This document shows positions 39,162-48,393 of a DNA stretch of 64,000 bases, piece by piece. A program made the position numbers and the translations under genes. Positions within the stretch are counted from its first letter, which is position 1. Every line of letters starts with the position of its first letter. This stretch comes from CAZJHX01 sp964545715 (GTDB taxonomy: Bacteria; Myxococcota_A; UBA9042; GCA-2863065), in NCBI GenBank assembly GCA_964545715.1, contig CAZJHX010000005.1, forward strand, positions 79,760-143,759, given 5' to 3'. The notes below the pieces were generated by a model. It saw nothing but the letters and a program-made list of their open reading frames with translations, made no database searches and was not told where the DNA came from.

Positions 39162-40951
39162 GCCGCCCTCAGTTGAAGCGGCTGCCCAAGGCGGTCGCGT
39201 TGCTTCTGGCCGTGTATGCGCTGCCGTTGGGCATTCGCGCGTGCAACTACGTCAGCCCGACGCAGCCTGTGCTGGGCTACGAAAACAACGACCAGTACTG
39301 CGAAGACGGGCTGGACAACGACCACGACGGGCTGGTGGACTGCGAGGATCCGCACTGCATCCAGTTTTCGGTCCATTGCGGCGAGCACGTGCCGCTGGCG
39401 CCGTACACGGAGCCCGAGGGCTGGCCGCTGAAGCCGCCGTACTCACTGATGACGTGCCATGACTTCATCGACAACGATCAGGACGGGCAGTTCGACTGCG
39501 GCGACTCCGGGTGTCAGCTGATCGCCGAGAACTGCTGCAGCCGGGAGAACGACAACGTCACCTGCAGTGACGGCATCGACAACGATGAGTCCGGGCGTAC
39601 CGACTGCGAGCAGCGCAGCTGTTACAACAGCGGGTTTGTGGCCGTGTGCGAGGACGATGAGACCGGCTCGTTCGACTGCACCGACGGCCACGATAACGAC
39701 CAGAACGGGCTGATCGACTGCGACGATCCGCAGTGTGCGTCGCTGTCCACGTGCGAGCCCAAGGCGGCCTGTCCCACCCCGGTCGACTGCTCGGTGGCGG
39801 CTTGCGTCGAGGCGGGCTTGTGCTCAGAAAGCGACTGTGCGGACACGCTGGACAACGACGGCGACACGTTGGCCGACTGCGAGGATCCGGACTGCGCCGA
39901 GGGCTGCAACAACCCGCTGGGGCCGCAGGGCCAGGAGGTCACGTACGAGGCCTGCCGCGACGGGATCGACAACGACGAGAACGGCTTCACTGACTGCAAG
40001 GACTTCAGCTGCCAGGGCTCCGACGATCCCAAGGCCATCGCCTGGTGCGACCACTTCCTGGAGGCCTCGGTGGCCAAGTGCGGCGACGGCATCGACAACG
40101 ACGGCAACGGCTTCACCGACTGCAACGACTTCTCGTGCTCCAAGTCCCAGAAGCCCGAGGTCATCGCGCACTGTGAGTCGGTGCTGGAGCTGGATGTGCC
40201 GTCGTGCACCGACGGCGTGGACAACGACGGCAACGGCTTTACCGACTGCGACGACTTCTCGTGCTCGCAGTCCGAGGATCAGGCGGTTCTGGATGCCTGC
40301 GCGGACTTCAAGGAGCTGGGGCTGGAGAAGTGCAGCGACGGCGTGGATAACGACGGCAACGGCTACTCCGACTGCGGCGACAACTCCTGCTCGGGTTCGC
40401 TGGAGCCCGACGTCATGGAGCACTGCGACAAGACGACCGAGCGCAGCATGGAGAAGTGCACGGACGGCATCGACAACGACGGCAACGGCTACGGCGACTG
40501 TCGCGACTTCTCGTGCCGCAACTCCACCGACGAGGAGGTGGCCTCGTTCTGCACCGAGGGCTACGTGATCAAGGACGGGGTCATCGATATCGAGGCGTCG
40601 ATCGCGGAGTGCACCGACGGCATCGACAACAACAACGACGCGTACACCGACTGTGCTGACCGCGGGTGTCTGCGTGACGCACACGATATCGCTGTAGGGC
40701 GAGCCTGCCAGGAGAGCCTGGTCGAAGAGAAGTCAGAGCTGGACGCGCGCTGCTGCGACGGACTGGACAACGACAACGACGGATTTACGGACTGCGAAGA
40801 TTTCGACTGCAGCTACCACCCCGACATCAGCGTCTGCGTCATCACGGTGGAAGCCGCGTGCGCGACGGGCGGCGAGGGGCTGCAGAAGGTCTGCGACAAC
40901 AAGGGCATCGCCTGTAATCGCCGAGAAGATAGGAAGAAGATTTGCGAGTAG
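39158..40951 (+). CDS. Exported protein with twelve Cys-framed DNDG repeats
   Basis: A 597-residue exported protein starting with GTG at 39158 (GTGA overlap). The N-terminus looks like a signal peptide, possibly a lipoprotein signal (LPLGIRAC). The mature part carries twelve copies of C-x-D-G-x-D-N-D-x-x-G-x-x-D-C-x-x-x-x-C, clearest as CGDGIDNDGNGFTDCNDFSC. The D-x-D-N/D-G spacing resembles EF-hand or dockerin/thrombospondin type-3 calcium loops with a disulfide frame. Spacing between later copies is regular (about 50-55 residues) and the DNA is repetitive. It is coupled to the barrel protein downstream, which carries three of the same repeats. Confidence 0.85.
   Translation: MSRPQLKRLPKAVALLLAVYALPLGIRACNYVSPTQPVLGYENNDQYCEDGLDNDHDGLVDCEDPHCIQFSVHCGEHVPLAPYTEPEGWPLKPPYSLMTCHDFIDNDQDGQFDCGDSGCQLIAENCCSRENDNVTCSDGIDNDESGRTDCEQRSCYNSGFVAVCEDDETGSFDCTDGHDNDQNGLIDCDDPQCASLSTCEPKAACPTPVDCSVAACVEAGLCSESDCADTLDNDGDTLADCEDPDCAEGCNNPLGPQGQEVTYEACRDGIDNDENGFTDCKDFSCQGSDDPKAIAWCDHFLEASVAKCGDGIDNDGNGFTDCNDFSCSKSQKPEVIAHCESVLELDVPSCTDGVDNDGNGFTDCDDFSCSQSEDQAVLDACADFKELGLEKCSDGVDNDGNGYSDCGDNSCSGSLEPDVMEHCDKTTERSMEKCTDGIDNDGNGYGDCRDFSCRNSTDEEVASFCTEGYVIKDGVIDIEASIAECTDGIDNNNDAYTDCADRGCLRDAHDIAVGRACQESLVEEKSELDARCCDGLDNDNDGFTDCEDFDCSYHPDISVCVITVEAACATGGEGLQKVCDNKGIACNRREDRKKICE
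39960..40560 (+). repeat. Tandem DNA repeat within the DNDG-repeat gene
   Basis: Five successive units of roughly 120 bp share nearly identical cores encoding DGIDNDGNGFTDC or close variants, ending DFSC. The DNA similarity is highest in this interval, which suggests recent unit duplication. Confidence 0.65.
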
Positions 40952-42534
40952 GAATTACCAGCGTAGGAATTGCGAAGGGCCTGGTTGTGGCGGCGGTGCT
41001 GCTGCTGACGCCTGCGGTGTGCGGCGCTCAAGTAAAGACCGAGACCAACTGCTCGGACCGCAAGGACAACGACGGCGACGGGCTGGCGGACTGCGGTGAC
41101 GCGGACTGCGCCGGCAAGCCGGAGTGCAAGCCGGACGGCAGCGCTGAGAACACCGAGGCCAAGTGCAGTGACTGGATCGACAACGACGAAGACGGCTACG
41201 TCGACTGCGACGACCACGACTGCGAGCGGGCCAAAGTGGCGCATTGCGCCGGGTCGTGGAAGGGCAGCCCCAACCGCAACGTGCGCTCCGGTCCGTGGGA
41301 CAAGGCCGGCAACAAGCCGTCCGAGGAGGAGCTGCCGCAGCTGGGCGAGGGCCAGTCGGTCGAGGATCTGATCGGCAAGGGCGACGACAAGGACGGCGAG
41401 CGCAACGACATCCTGTGCAGCGACGGCGTGGACAACGACGGCGACGGGCGCATCGACTGCGCGGACTTCGGGTGTCGCTTCGATCCCGGCGTGCGCGTGT
41501 GTGAGGGCTCGCCCGGCATGCGCTTCAGCATCGTCGCTGCGGTCGGCGCCGGCTACACCTTCGTGCGCGACACCACGGCCGATCCGATCGAGAACGAGCC
41601 GTTTGTGGAGTTCAGCAAGCTGCAGCTGCGCAGCTTCGGGCCCATCCCGTACGTGCAGGACTCTTTCTACCTGCTCAGCATGCGCGCGGAGAAGACGCCT
41701 CGCCTGACCTTTGCCATGTTCCAGGTTCCGCTGACGCGCGGGCACTTTCTGAACATCAACAGCGGCTCCGGTGGTCTGTCCAAGGCGCTGGTGCTGTCGG
41801 CCGCCAAGCAGCTGCTGCTCAGCCCGCCGTTTTACCTGTACTCGGCGTTTGAGCAGGGCAACAGCGCGGCGGCGGAGTTCTCGGGGCCGATCGACAAAAA
41901 GGGCTTCGCGCGCTACCGGGCGTATGTGGCCGGCGGGGCAGGGCGCTCGACGGGCAACGTGGGCGGGCGCTTTTTCGGCTTCGACTCGACCAACTTCACC
42001 TGGGGCGTGGGCGGCATCGTGCAGCTCAACATTTTGGGGCGCTACAGCGGCTGGGACAGCCAGTTCCTGTTCACCGCGTCGCCGCCCACCCTGGCGGTGA
42101 ACCTGGGCGTCAAGTACGACGAGCGGTCACAGGAGCGGTATGTCGCCATGAACAGCAGCGTGAACTTCCGCTGGGGCCGCGTTGCCGTCGCCGCTGAGAA
42201 CTACACCAAGCGCGAGTTCGAGTTCGAGAGCTGGTCCACGGCGTACAACGCGCGCGTGGGCGTTCTCTTGATTCGCAAGTGGCTCATGCTGGGCGCCGAC
42301 TTTGGCGAGTTCATCGCCGGTGAGCCCGAGAAGGCCCCGGTGGTCCAGGAGACCGACCTGCGCCGCCAGCTGAACGAGTTGACCTGGCGCGCCGCCCTCC
42401 ACCTGTACTGGTATCGCAACGTGGGCGTGGCGTCGCTGATGTACACGGACCGCGAGGTCGAGCCGAGCAAGGCCGGCCAGGAGGGCGCCGATCGCGAGCG
42501 CAGCCTGCGCTTCTCAGTGCAGTACCGCTTCTAA
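40942..42534 (+). CDS. Outer-membrane beta-barrel protein with three DNDG repeats
   Basis: A 530-residue exported protein. TTG start at 40942, behind AGGAAGAAG and overlapping the previous gene by 10 nt, gives a signal peptide ending CGAQ. Residues 30-180 contain three Cys-framed repeats (DRKDNDGDGLADC, DWIDNDEDGYVDC, DGVDNDGDGRIDC). From about residue 190 amphipathic strands run to a terminal Phe (LRFSVQYRF), typical of an outer-membrane barrel. The shared repeats and coupling suggest that it displays or binds the preceding repeat protein. Confidence 0.8.
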   Translation: MRVGITSVGIAKGLVVAAVLLLTPAVCGAQVKTETNCSDRKDNDGDGLADCGDADCAGKPECKPDGSAENTEAKCSDWIDNDEDGYVDCDDHDCERAKVAHCAGSWKGSPNRNVRSGPWDKAGNKPSEEELPQLGEGQSVEDLIGKGDDKDGERNDILCSDGVDNDGDGRIDCADFGCRFDPGVRVCEGSPGMRFSIVAAVGAGYTFVRDTTADPIENEPFVEFSKLQLRSFGPIPYVQDSFYLLSMRAEKTPRLTFAMFQVPLTRGHFLNINSGSGGLSKALVLSAAKQLLLSPPFYLYSAFEQGNSAAAEFSGPIDKKGFARYRAYVAGGAGRSTGNVGGRFFGFDSTNFTWGVGGIVQLNILGRYSGWDSQFLFTASPPTLAVNLGVKYDERSQERYVAMNSSVNFRWGRVAVAAENYTKREFEFESWSTAYNARVGVLLIRKWLMLGADFGEFIAGEPEKAPVVQETDLRRQLNELTWRAALHLYWYRNVGVASLMYTDREVEPSKAGQEGADRERSLRFSVQYRF

Positions 42535-42546
42535 GACGGCGCTGGG

Positions 42547-43299
42547 GTGGTTATTCGAGTCATGGACGCAGAGACGGTTTCTCCGGTCGTGGTTCTCGCG
42601 TTTGTTGCGCTGTTCGGCTGCAGTCCCGCGGGCGGGGGCGGCGGTGCGAGCGCCGGCAGCACGACCGGCACGACAAGTGACTGCGACGAAGACGCGGGTG
42701 TGGTGTGTGGCGAGACCGGGGACGACGGGACGGGGGATCCGACGCCGCCGCCGCCGGGCGGACAGTGCTCGCCGAGCTGCGGTGAGAGCACCATCTCGAT
42801 GACGATCAGCGGCGCCATCAATAAGACGGTCAGCTACGAGATCAACCAGTGCGGGTTGATGTATTGCACGACCCCGCCAGAGGGCGCGGGAATCAGCTGC
42901 ATCGCCGCCAGGACGGTGGCCGGGGGCACGGAGGACGTCGCGTCCTTCTTCATGACCGACTACAGCGAGGGCAAGACCTCGTACACGTTGGACAAGCTCG
43001 CCCAGTTCTCGTTTCAAGAGAAGAGCGGCAACCCGCACTGGTGCCCTGCGGTGGCGCCGGCGGATGGTGGAGACGTCCTGGCGTACGTGCTGCTGCCGAC
43101 CGAGGTGTCGCCGGAGACCTGCAATCTGACTATCGAGCGGCAGGGCGCCGCGCAGGTCGGCTCCTTCAACTGCGCGACTCTGCGCAACGTCGACAAGCCC
43201 GTGAAGGAAAAGATCGCCATTGAGGGGACGTTCCGGCTGTGCCACGAGGATCTGGAGGCGCTCGTCACCACGCCGCTGTGTGCGGGGTCGGCCGAATAA
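42547..43299 (+). CDS. Lipoprotein of unknown function
   Basis: A 250-residue lipoprotein (lipobox ALFGC) with a Gly/Ser/Thr linker and a Cys-containing C-terminal domain (GGQCSPSCGESTISMTI, KTVSYEINQCGLMYC, EGTFRLCHEDLE). GTG at 42547 is preferred because it supplies a positive residue before the hydrophobic core; ATG at 42562 is the alternative. It lies 12 nt after the barrel gene and is probably in the same operon. I do not recognise the family. Confidence 0.7.
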   Translation: MVIRVMDAETVSPVVVLAFVALFGCSPAGGGGGASAGSTTGTTSDCDEDAGVVCGETGDDGTGDPTPPPPGGQCSPSCGESTISMTISGAINKTVSYEINQCGLMYCTTPPEGAGISCIAARTVAGGTEDVASFFMTDYSEGKTSYTLDKLAQFSFQEKSGNPHWCPAVAPADGGDVLAYVLLPTEVSPETCNLTIERQGAAQVGSFNCATLRNVDKPVKEKIAIEGTFRLCHEDLEALVTTPLCAGSAE

Positions 43300-43302
43300 T
43301 CG

Positions 43303-45552
43303 CTAAAGCGTCTTCATGTAGTCGACCAGATCCAGCAGCTGGCTCTGGTCGAGATCGCCCACATATCCCATCTTCTCTTCGGTCTGGATCAGCACGTCGT
43401 AGAGCGTCTTGGCGCTGCCGTCGTGCAGGTACGGCGCCGTGGCAAAGACGTCGCGCAGCGAGGGCGTGTTGTGGGTCACCGCCTTCGTATCATTGTTCTT
43501 GAGCTGGCCCATGAAGTCGGCGATGTCCAGCTCCAGGTCCGTGGCGGTGCCCACGTTGTGGTTCAGGCCGTCCGTCAGGGCCGGGCCCGCGTGGCAGCTG
43601 GAGCAGCCGACGACCGGGTCGAAGAAGAGCGTCCGGCCGCGCTCCTGCGCCGGGGTCAGGCCGCCGCCGGGGAGCAGGTTCGGGTTCACGGGAGGCTCCA
43701 TGCCGGTGAGCAGAAAGGCCTCCAGCTGCTCGAGCTCGGGCTCGGTCAGGCCTTCGCCGCCCAGGCGCTGGATGGTCTCCGCCATGTTGGCCGTCAGACC
43801 GCCGCCGCCGCCCTTCCAGTTGAACGGGGCCGTATCCGACAGGCGTGCTGCCAGGGCGGGCGTCTGCAGTCCGCCGCTGGAGGTGGGCCAGACCAACGCA
43901 TCCTCACCGCCGTCGATGTGACAGCCCGCGCAGGCAAACTCGCCGCCGTGGCTGGTTTTGGGGCTGGTGGCGTTGGTGAAGAGCCGCCGGCCCAGGCGCG
44001 TCTTCTCGTCGAAGGGATCCTGACCGATGGCCACCGGGTGCGTCGCCTTCAGGTGCAGCGCCTCCACGTGCTTGGCGTCCACGTTGAACGGCGTGCTGGC
44101 GGCGTTGAGGTGGTGGTGGCCCAGCGCCCACTCGGTGACGATCGGCATCTGCATCAGCGGGCGCAGGTCCAGCCGGCTGACCGTGTACGCGTGCGCGTTC
44201 AAGACATAGGCGGTCTCCCCGTCCGGGCTGAAGGCCACACCTTTGGGGGCCCAACCCGTGTCAAAGGCCGCGATGGGCGACCGCATCGGGTCCTGCACCG
44301 CCGTGTTCAGCACCAGCACCGTGTCGCTGCCCAGGCCCGTGACAAACGCCAGCGACCAGGACGGGTGCATGGAGATCGACCACGGTACCGCGATCAGGTT
44401 GGTCATCGGCTGGCCGCTGGACCCGTCGCGAATCGGCTTGGCCTTCTGTGCCGGGGTCACGGCTCCGTTTGTCGAGAGCTTGGTGACCGAGAACTCCAGC
44501 TTGCGATCGATCGGCTCGTACTCGGTCATCTGCGCCGCGCCGTAGCCGCCGCCGAGCTCGTCCGGGTCCAAGTTGAACTCCTCGGCCTGGGCGATGTTGA
44601 ACGCGGCCTCCGCCATGGTGCCCTTGTCGAGCTGCACGACGCTGTGATGCAGCACCAGCGCCTTATCGCTGACCGGGTCGATCGCCACGCCCATCGCGCG
44701 ATTGGCCACCGCCAGCTTTGTACGCTGCGGTCTAAAGAAGAGGTCCGCCGGCTGCACGGTGCGCAGCTGCGCGGTCGGACCGACTGAGAACTGGCGCTTC
44801 TCCGCGTCCAGCGAGACCACCAGGGCCGTATCGCCGCGGCGCGTGACGGTGACGTGCCCATCGGCGTGGACCGCGACCGCCCGCGGCTGGTTCAGCCCGT
44901 CCACCCGGGCCAGCTCCTTCAGCGTCGACGCATCCAGCGCCAGCAGCGCGCCCTCGGCGCGAAGCGTCACATAAAGCACGTTGATCTCGGGCGCCAGTGC
45001 CAGGCCGAACGGCTCGACACCCACTGTCGCCATCGTCGCTATCGTCTCTCGCCCGGGTGTTACGACGCTGACCGTGCCGGCACGCGGCGCTGTAATCCAC
45101 GCTGTGCCGTCAGGGCCTACGACGACCTGCTCGGGCCTGCCTGCCACCTCGATCGCCCGCACAACTTCGTTCTCTGTCCGGTCGACCACCACAAGCATGT
45201 CGTTGTCGCTGTCCACGGCGAAGACCTCGTCCTCGGTGGCGGCGATGGCCTGTCCGGCGCTCCAGGGCCGGTAGTTTGGGTCCTCCAGCACCGAGGGCGC
45301 CTCGGCGAGCTCAAAAGGAAAGGCGTCGATCTGTCCGAAGCTGTCGGTGCCCATGTCGTCGCAGCCGACGTCGCAGAACTCCTCTTCCTCCCACCACTCA
45401 TCTTCTTCCTGCTGCGGCTCCGGGTCCTCGGTCGTCTTGGGGTGCTCCTCCAGGAAGACCTGGTACGGCCCCATCTCGAAGGGGCTCACGCCGCGCTCCG
45501 TTCCGGAGCAGGATGCGGTGGCGATGGCTGCAAAGACGACCAGCTTCTTCAT
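43303..45552 (-). CDS. Beta-propeller dihaem cytochrome c lipoprotein
   Basis: A 749-residue lipoprotein (lipobox TASC). After a Glu-rich linker with a Trp-Trp/Glu cluster, residues about 80-500 form a YVTN-like beta-propeller (GRPEQVVVGPDGTAWITAP, GWAPKGVAFSPDGETAYVLN). The C-terminal 250 residues carry two haem motifs, CAGCH and CSSCH, with DTAPFNWKG and NTPSLRDVFATAPYLHDGS, as in the CcpA/MauG dihaem peroxidase superfamily. It probably acts in periplasmic redox chemistry; the propeller may bind the partner. Start ATG 45552 opens the signal peptide. Confidence 0.88.
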   Translation of the reverse strand: MKKLVVFAAIATASCSGTERGVSPFEMGPYQVFLEEHPKTTEDPEPQQEEDEWWEEEEFCDVGCDDMGTDSFGQIDAFPFELAEAPSVLEDPNYRPWSAGQAIAATEDEVFAVDSDNDMLVVVDRTENEVVRAIEVAGRPEQVVVGPDGTAWITAPRAGTVSVVTPGRETIATMATVGVEPFGLALAPEINVLYVTLRAEGALLALDASTLKELARVDGLNQPRAVAVHADGHVTVTRRGDTALVVSLDAEKRQFSVGPTAQLRTVQPADLFFRPQRTKLAVANRAMGVAIDPVSDKALVLHHSVVQLDKGTMAEAAFNIAQAEEFNLDPDELGGGYGAAQMTEYEPIDRKLEFSVTKLSTNGAVTPAQKAKPIRDGSSGQPMTNLIAVPWSISMHPSWSLAFVTGLGSDTVLVLNTAVQDPMRSPIAAFDTGWAPKGVAFSPDGETAYVLNAHAYTVSRLDLRPLMQMPIVTEWALGHHHLNAASTPFNVDAKHVEALHLKATHPVAIGQDPFDEKTRLGRRLFTNATSPKTSHGGEFACAGCHIDGGEDALVWPTSSGGLQTPALAARLSDTAPFNWKGGGGGLTANMAETIQRLGGEGLTEPELEQLEAFLLTGMEPPVNPNLLPGGGLTPAQERGRTLFFDPVVGCSSCHAGPALTDGLNHNVGTATDLELDIADFMGQLKNNDTKAVTHNTPSLRDVFATAPYLHDGSAKTLYDVLIQTEEKMGYVGDLDQSQLLDLVDYMKTL

Positions 45553-45654
45553 GACTTCCCTCAATGCTGTGATTAGTCCCGGTCCGTGAATTTGCAAACG
45601 CCGGTCCAGAACCCTGCACACGCGCAGTACCCCGTTTGCTGGATAATCGGCCGT

Positions 45655-45681
45655 TTGACCGATGTAGAGATCGTCTACACT
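45655..45681 (+). promoter_or_regulatory. Promoter with a perfect dyad between -35 and -10
   Basis: TTGACC (45655-45660) and TACACT (45676-45681) with a short 15-nt spacer precede the GTG at 45684. Between them lies TGTAGA-N5-TCTACA (45663-45679), a perfect 6-bp dyad in classic repressor position. The start codon is so close that the mRNA would be leaderless. Confidence 0.45.
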
Positions 45682-45683
45682 GA

Positions 45684-45998
45684 GTGCACATCGTGCCGCC
45701 GAAACCGCCGCCCCCGATCCCGTGCGATCGCTGCTCCATCCCGCTGACGCCGGGTGCGCCCCGCTACGTCATGACCCTGCGCATGACCTCTGACTTTGAC
45801 GGTTATCTGCCTGAGCCGCCGCCCGGTGAGACGGCTCACACGTTGTTGGCCCAGCTGCAGGCAGCGGACGCCGAGGATCTCGAGGCGGAGGTCGATCTCA
45901 AGCGCGTCTACACCGTGTGCCCGTCGTGCCGCGTCGTCATTTTGTCCAACCCGCTGCAGAGGGTCGGCGGCGAGGGGCCGTCGGGCGCGCTTCAGTAG
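45684..45998 (+). CDS. Small protein with two CxxC pairs (zinc-ribbon-like)
   Basis: A 104-residue soluble protein. CDRC near residue 14 and CPSC near residue 78 could form one zinc site bridging the N-terminal Pro-rich segment and the C-terminal part. Between them is an acidic helix (AQLQAADAEDLEAEVDLKRV). No family recognised. Start GTG at 45684 follows a promoter with an operator-like dyad. It may be a small regulatory or adaptor protein. Confidence 0.65.
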   Translation: MHIVPPKPPPPIPCDRCSIPLTPGAPRYVMTLRMTSDFDGYLPEPPPGETAHTLLAQLQAADAEDLEAEVDLKRVYTVCPSCRVVILSNPLQRVGGEGPSGALQ

Positions 45999-46052
45999 GC
46001 GGTCGCGCCGGGTTGTCAGCGCGGCTGCGTCTGGGCATAACCGCATCTGATT

Positions 46053-47357
46053 GTGACCCGCTTTTTTCTCGTATTGGCCCTGTTGGGTGCCGCTGCCGAC
46101 GTGTCCGCGCACGATGGGGGCGGCGTGGCTCTGTCGCCCGACGCCGCATCGGGGCGTGCCGTTCGGTGCGTGCACTTTGCCGGGCTGGAGCGCACCCGCC
46201 CCTACGTGCTGGAGCGCGAGCTGACCTTCAAAGTCGGTGCTCCGCTGGCCCCGGAGACGCTGCGTGAGAGCGTGCAGCGCCTGAAGAATCTGCAGATCTT
46301 CTGGGAGGTCACGCCTACACTGCATGCGGTGGACGACGGCGTCTCGGTGACGCTGACCGTCGAGGAGAAGTGGACGCTGATCCCCATCGGCAAGATCGGC
46401 GGTGGCGAGGGCTTTTTCCACGGCGTGGTCGGCGGCTACGACGTCAACGTGGCCGGCCATCTGATCGAGATCGGCATGCAGTACGAGTACCTGGCCGGCG
46501 CCCACTCCGGCGGCGGCTGGCTGCGGCTGCCCCGCCTGGGCGGGCGCTACAATGTCGGTCTGGACATCGGCGCTATCGGGCGCATCCGATCCCTCTTTGA
46601 CGCGGGCGGCGCACTGGAGGCCGGCTTCTTCACGCGTCGCTTTCAGGTCAACACCTTCTTCACCGCCGAGGTGTGGTGGTGGCTGGTGGTGGGCGCGCGC
46701 TTGGAGATCGACCTGGACGACTTTGACGACGACCTGCTCAACGCGCGCCAGGCCGCGGCCAACGTCGCGCAGGACTTTGTTCTGCCCGGGGGCGGGCGCA
46801 GCGTGATCGCCGGGCTGACGGCCGTGGTCGGGCGCCTGGACTTCGAGGACTGGCTGGTCTCAGGCGTACGCTTGGACCTGGCGCTGGATCTGGCCTGGGA
46901 GGGGCTCGGCTCCGAGTTCGAATTCGTGCGCTTCACGGCCAAGACCACCGGCTTTCTGCGCCTGCCGTGGCGCGGCAACCTGGGCGGCAACCTGGCCTTT
47001 GGACACACCACCAGCGACGCCCTACAGCACCTGTTCTACAAAGGCGGTCTGGACGCCATCCGCGGCGTGCACGAGACCCGCCTGTACGGCAGCACCTGGT
47101 GGGGCGCCAACGCGGAGTACCGGATCCCGAGCCTGGCCACCAGCTGGCTGGTCATCCAGCACGGCATCTGGACCGACATCGGCCACGCGGGCGACGAGTT
47201 TGCGGGCCTGTTCGATCACGCGGTCTTCAGCGCGGGCACCGGCATCCGCCTGATCTCTCCGCGCGTGTACCGGCTGGTCGTGCGCTTTGACTACGCCGCG
47301 ACCTTTGGCCCGGACCTGCGCCACAGCTTCTCATTTGGCGCCACGCAGTTCTTCTGA
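46053..47357 (+). CDS. Omp85/BamA-like outer-membrane protein with one POTRA domain
   Basis: A 434-residue exported protein (GTG start, signal peptide ending SAHD region). Residues about 35-110 look like a single POTRA domain (VLERELTFKVGAPLAPETLR, LKNLQIFWEVTPTLH). The remainder is a 16-strand-type barrel of the Omp85 group with conserved GGLDAIRGVHETRLYG, which resembles the G-G-x-x-x-V/I-R-G lid-lock region, and a terminal Phe. Omp85 proteins insert or secrete proteins at the outer membrane. With only one POTRA it is shorter than BamA and likely a specialised relative. Confidence 0.85.
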   Translation: MTRFFLVLALLGAAADVSAHDGGGVALSPDAASGRAVRCVHFAGLERTRPYVLERELTFKVGAPLAPETLRESVQRLKNLQIFWEVTPTLHAVDDGVSVTLTVEEKWTLIPIGKIGGGEGFFHGVVGGYDVNVAGHLIEIGMQYEYLAGAHSGGGWLRLPRLGGRYNVGLDIGAIGRIRSLFDAGGALEAGFFTRRFQVNTFFTAEVWWWLVVGARLEIDLDDFDDDLLNARQAAANVAQDFVLPGGGRSVIAGLTAVVGRLDFEDWLVSGVRLDLALDLAWEGLGSEFEFVRFTAKTTGFLRLPWRGNLGGNLAFGHTTSDALQHLFYKGGLDAIRGVHETRLYGSTWWGANAEYRIPSLATSWLVIQHGIWTDIGHAGDEFAGLFDHAVFSAGTGIRLISPRVYRLVVRFDYAATFGPDLRHSFSFGATQFF

Positions 47358-47360
47358 GCG

Positions 47361-48380
47361 GTGCTACAGTCCCCCAACGGACGCTGGTTCGGCCCTCGGG
47401 TCATTGACACGGCCGCTCAGGCGATCTACGCCCGTCTGGCGCGCATGCTTAAGTATAAAGCCGACAGGCGGACCCTCGGGTTCGTCACCACCTACTTCAT
47501 TCTGGTCGCTATCGCCTGGAATGTGGCCATGCCCCTGTGGGCCCAGGCGCTGATGTTCCTCGCGGTGTGCAGCTTCTCGTGGTTCTGCGCCGTCATCACC
47601 CACAACACCGTCCACTGCCCCATCTTTCACAACCGCACGCTCAACAAGGTGTTTCAGGTGGTGCTGACCCAGTGCTACGGCCACCCGGTCAGCACCTTCG
47701 TACCGGGCCATAACCTCAGCCACCATCGCTACACTGAAGAGCCCAAGGACGTCATGCGCACCACCAAGATGCGCTACTCGTGGAACGCCTTGAACGGGCT
47801 GCTCTTCTTCCCGACCGTTGCCGGGGGCATCGTCAAAGGTGAGCGCGCCTTCGTCAGCTCCATGCGCAAGCGCAAGCCGCGCTGGTTTCGCCAGCTGCTG
47901 ATCGAAGCCGGTTTTTTCGTAGGCATCATGATCGTTTTGGCGGTCATCGACTGGCGCAAGTTTCTGGTGTGGTGGTACCTGCCGCACTTGTGGGCCGCGT
48001 TTGGCATCGTCACCATAAACCTGCTGCAGCACGACGGCTGCGACCCCGAGCACCCCGTGAACCACAGTCGCAACTTCACGGGCCACTTCTTTGGCTGGTG
48101 GACGTTCAACAACGGCTTTCACGCCATCCATCACATGCAGCCGACGCTGCACTGGAGCCTGACCCGCGCTGTCCATGACGCCGAGGTTGCGCCCCACAAT
48201 CACCCCAACCTGGATCAGCCCTCGATCTTCCTCTACATCTGGCGCGCCTACGTGTGGCCCGGCAAGCGACTGCGCTTCGACGGAGCCCCCGTGCAGCTGC
48301 CGGCAAAGATGATCGACGAGAGCTGGGTACCGGCCCCAAATCAGCCGCTGGAGCAGATGTCGTATGGCGCCGAAGCTTGA
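47361..48380 (+). CDS. Membrane fatty acid desaturase
   Basis: A 339-residue integral membrane di-iron enzyme. The His boxes are HNTVH, HNLSHHRY and FHAIHHMQP, with a further LLQHDGCDPEHP segment; four hydrophobic helices surround them (FVTTYFILVAIAWNVAM, LMFLAVCSFSWFCAVI, FFVGIMIVLAVIDW, AAFGIVTINLL). Such enzymes introduce double bonds into acyl chains of membrane lipids. GTG start at 47361, 3 nt after the Omp85-like gene. The precise regiospecificity cannot be told. Confidence 0.88.
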   Translation: MLQSPNGRWFGPRVIDTAAQAIYARLARMLKYKADRRTLGFVTTYFILVAIAWNVAMPLWAQALMFLAVCSFSWFCAVITHNTVHCPIFHNRTLNKVFQVVLTQCYGHPVSTFVPGHNLSHHRYTEEPKDVMRTTKMRYSWNALNGLLFFPTVAGGIVKGERAFVSSMRKRKPRWFRQLLIEAGFFVGIMIVLAVIDWRKFLVWWYLPHLWAAFGIVTINLLQHDGCDPEHPVNHSRNFTGHFFGWWTFNNGFHAIHHMQPTLHWSLTRAVHDAEVAPHNHPNLDQPSIFLYIWRAYVWPGKRLRFDGAPVQLPAKMIDESWVPAPNQPLEQMSYGAEA

Positions 48381-48393
48381 TAGAATACGCCGT

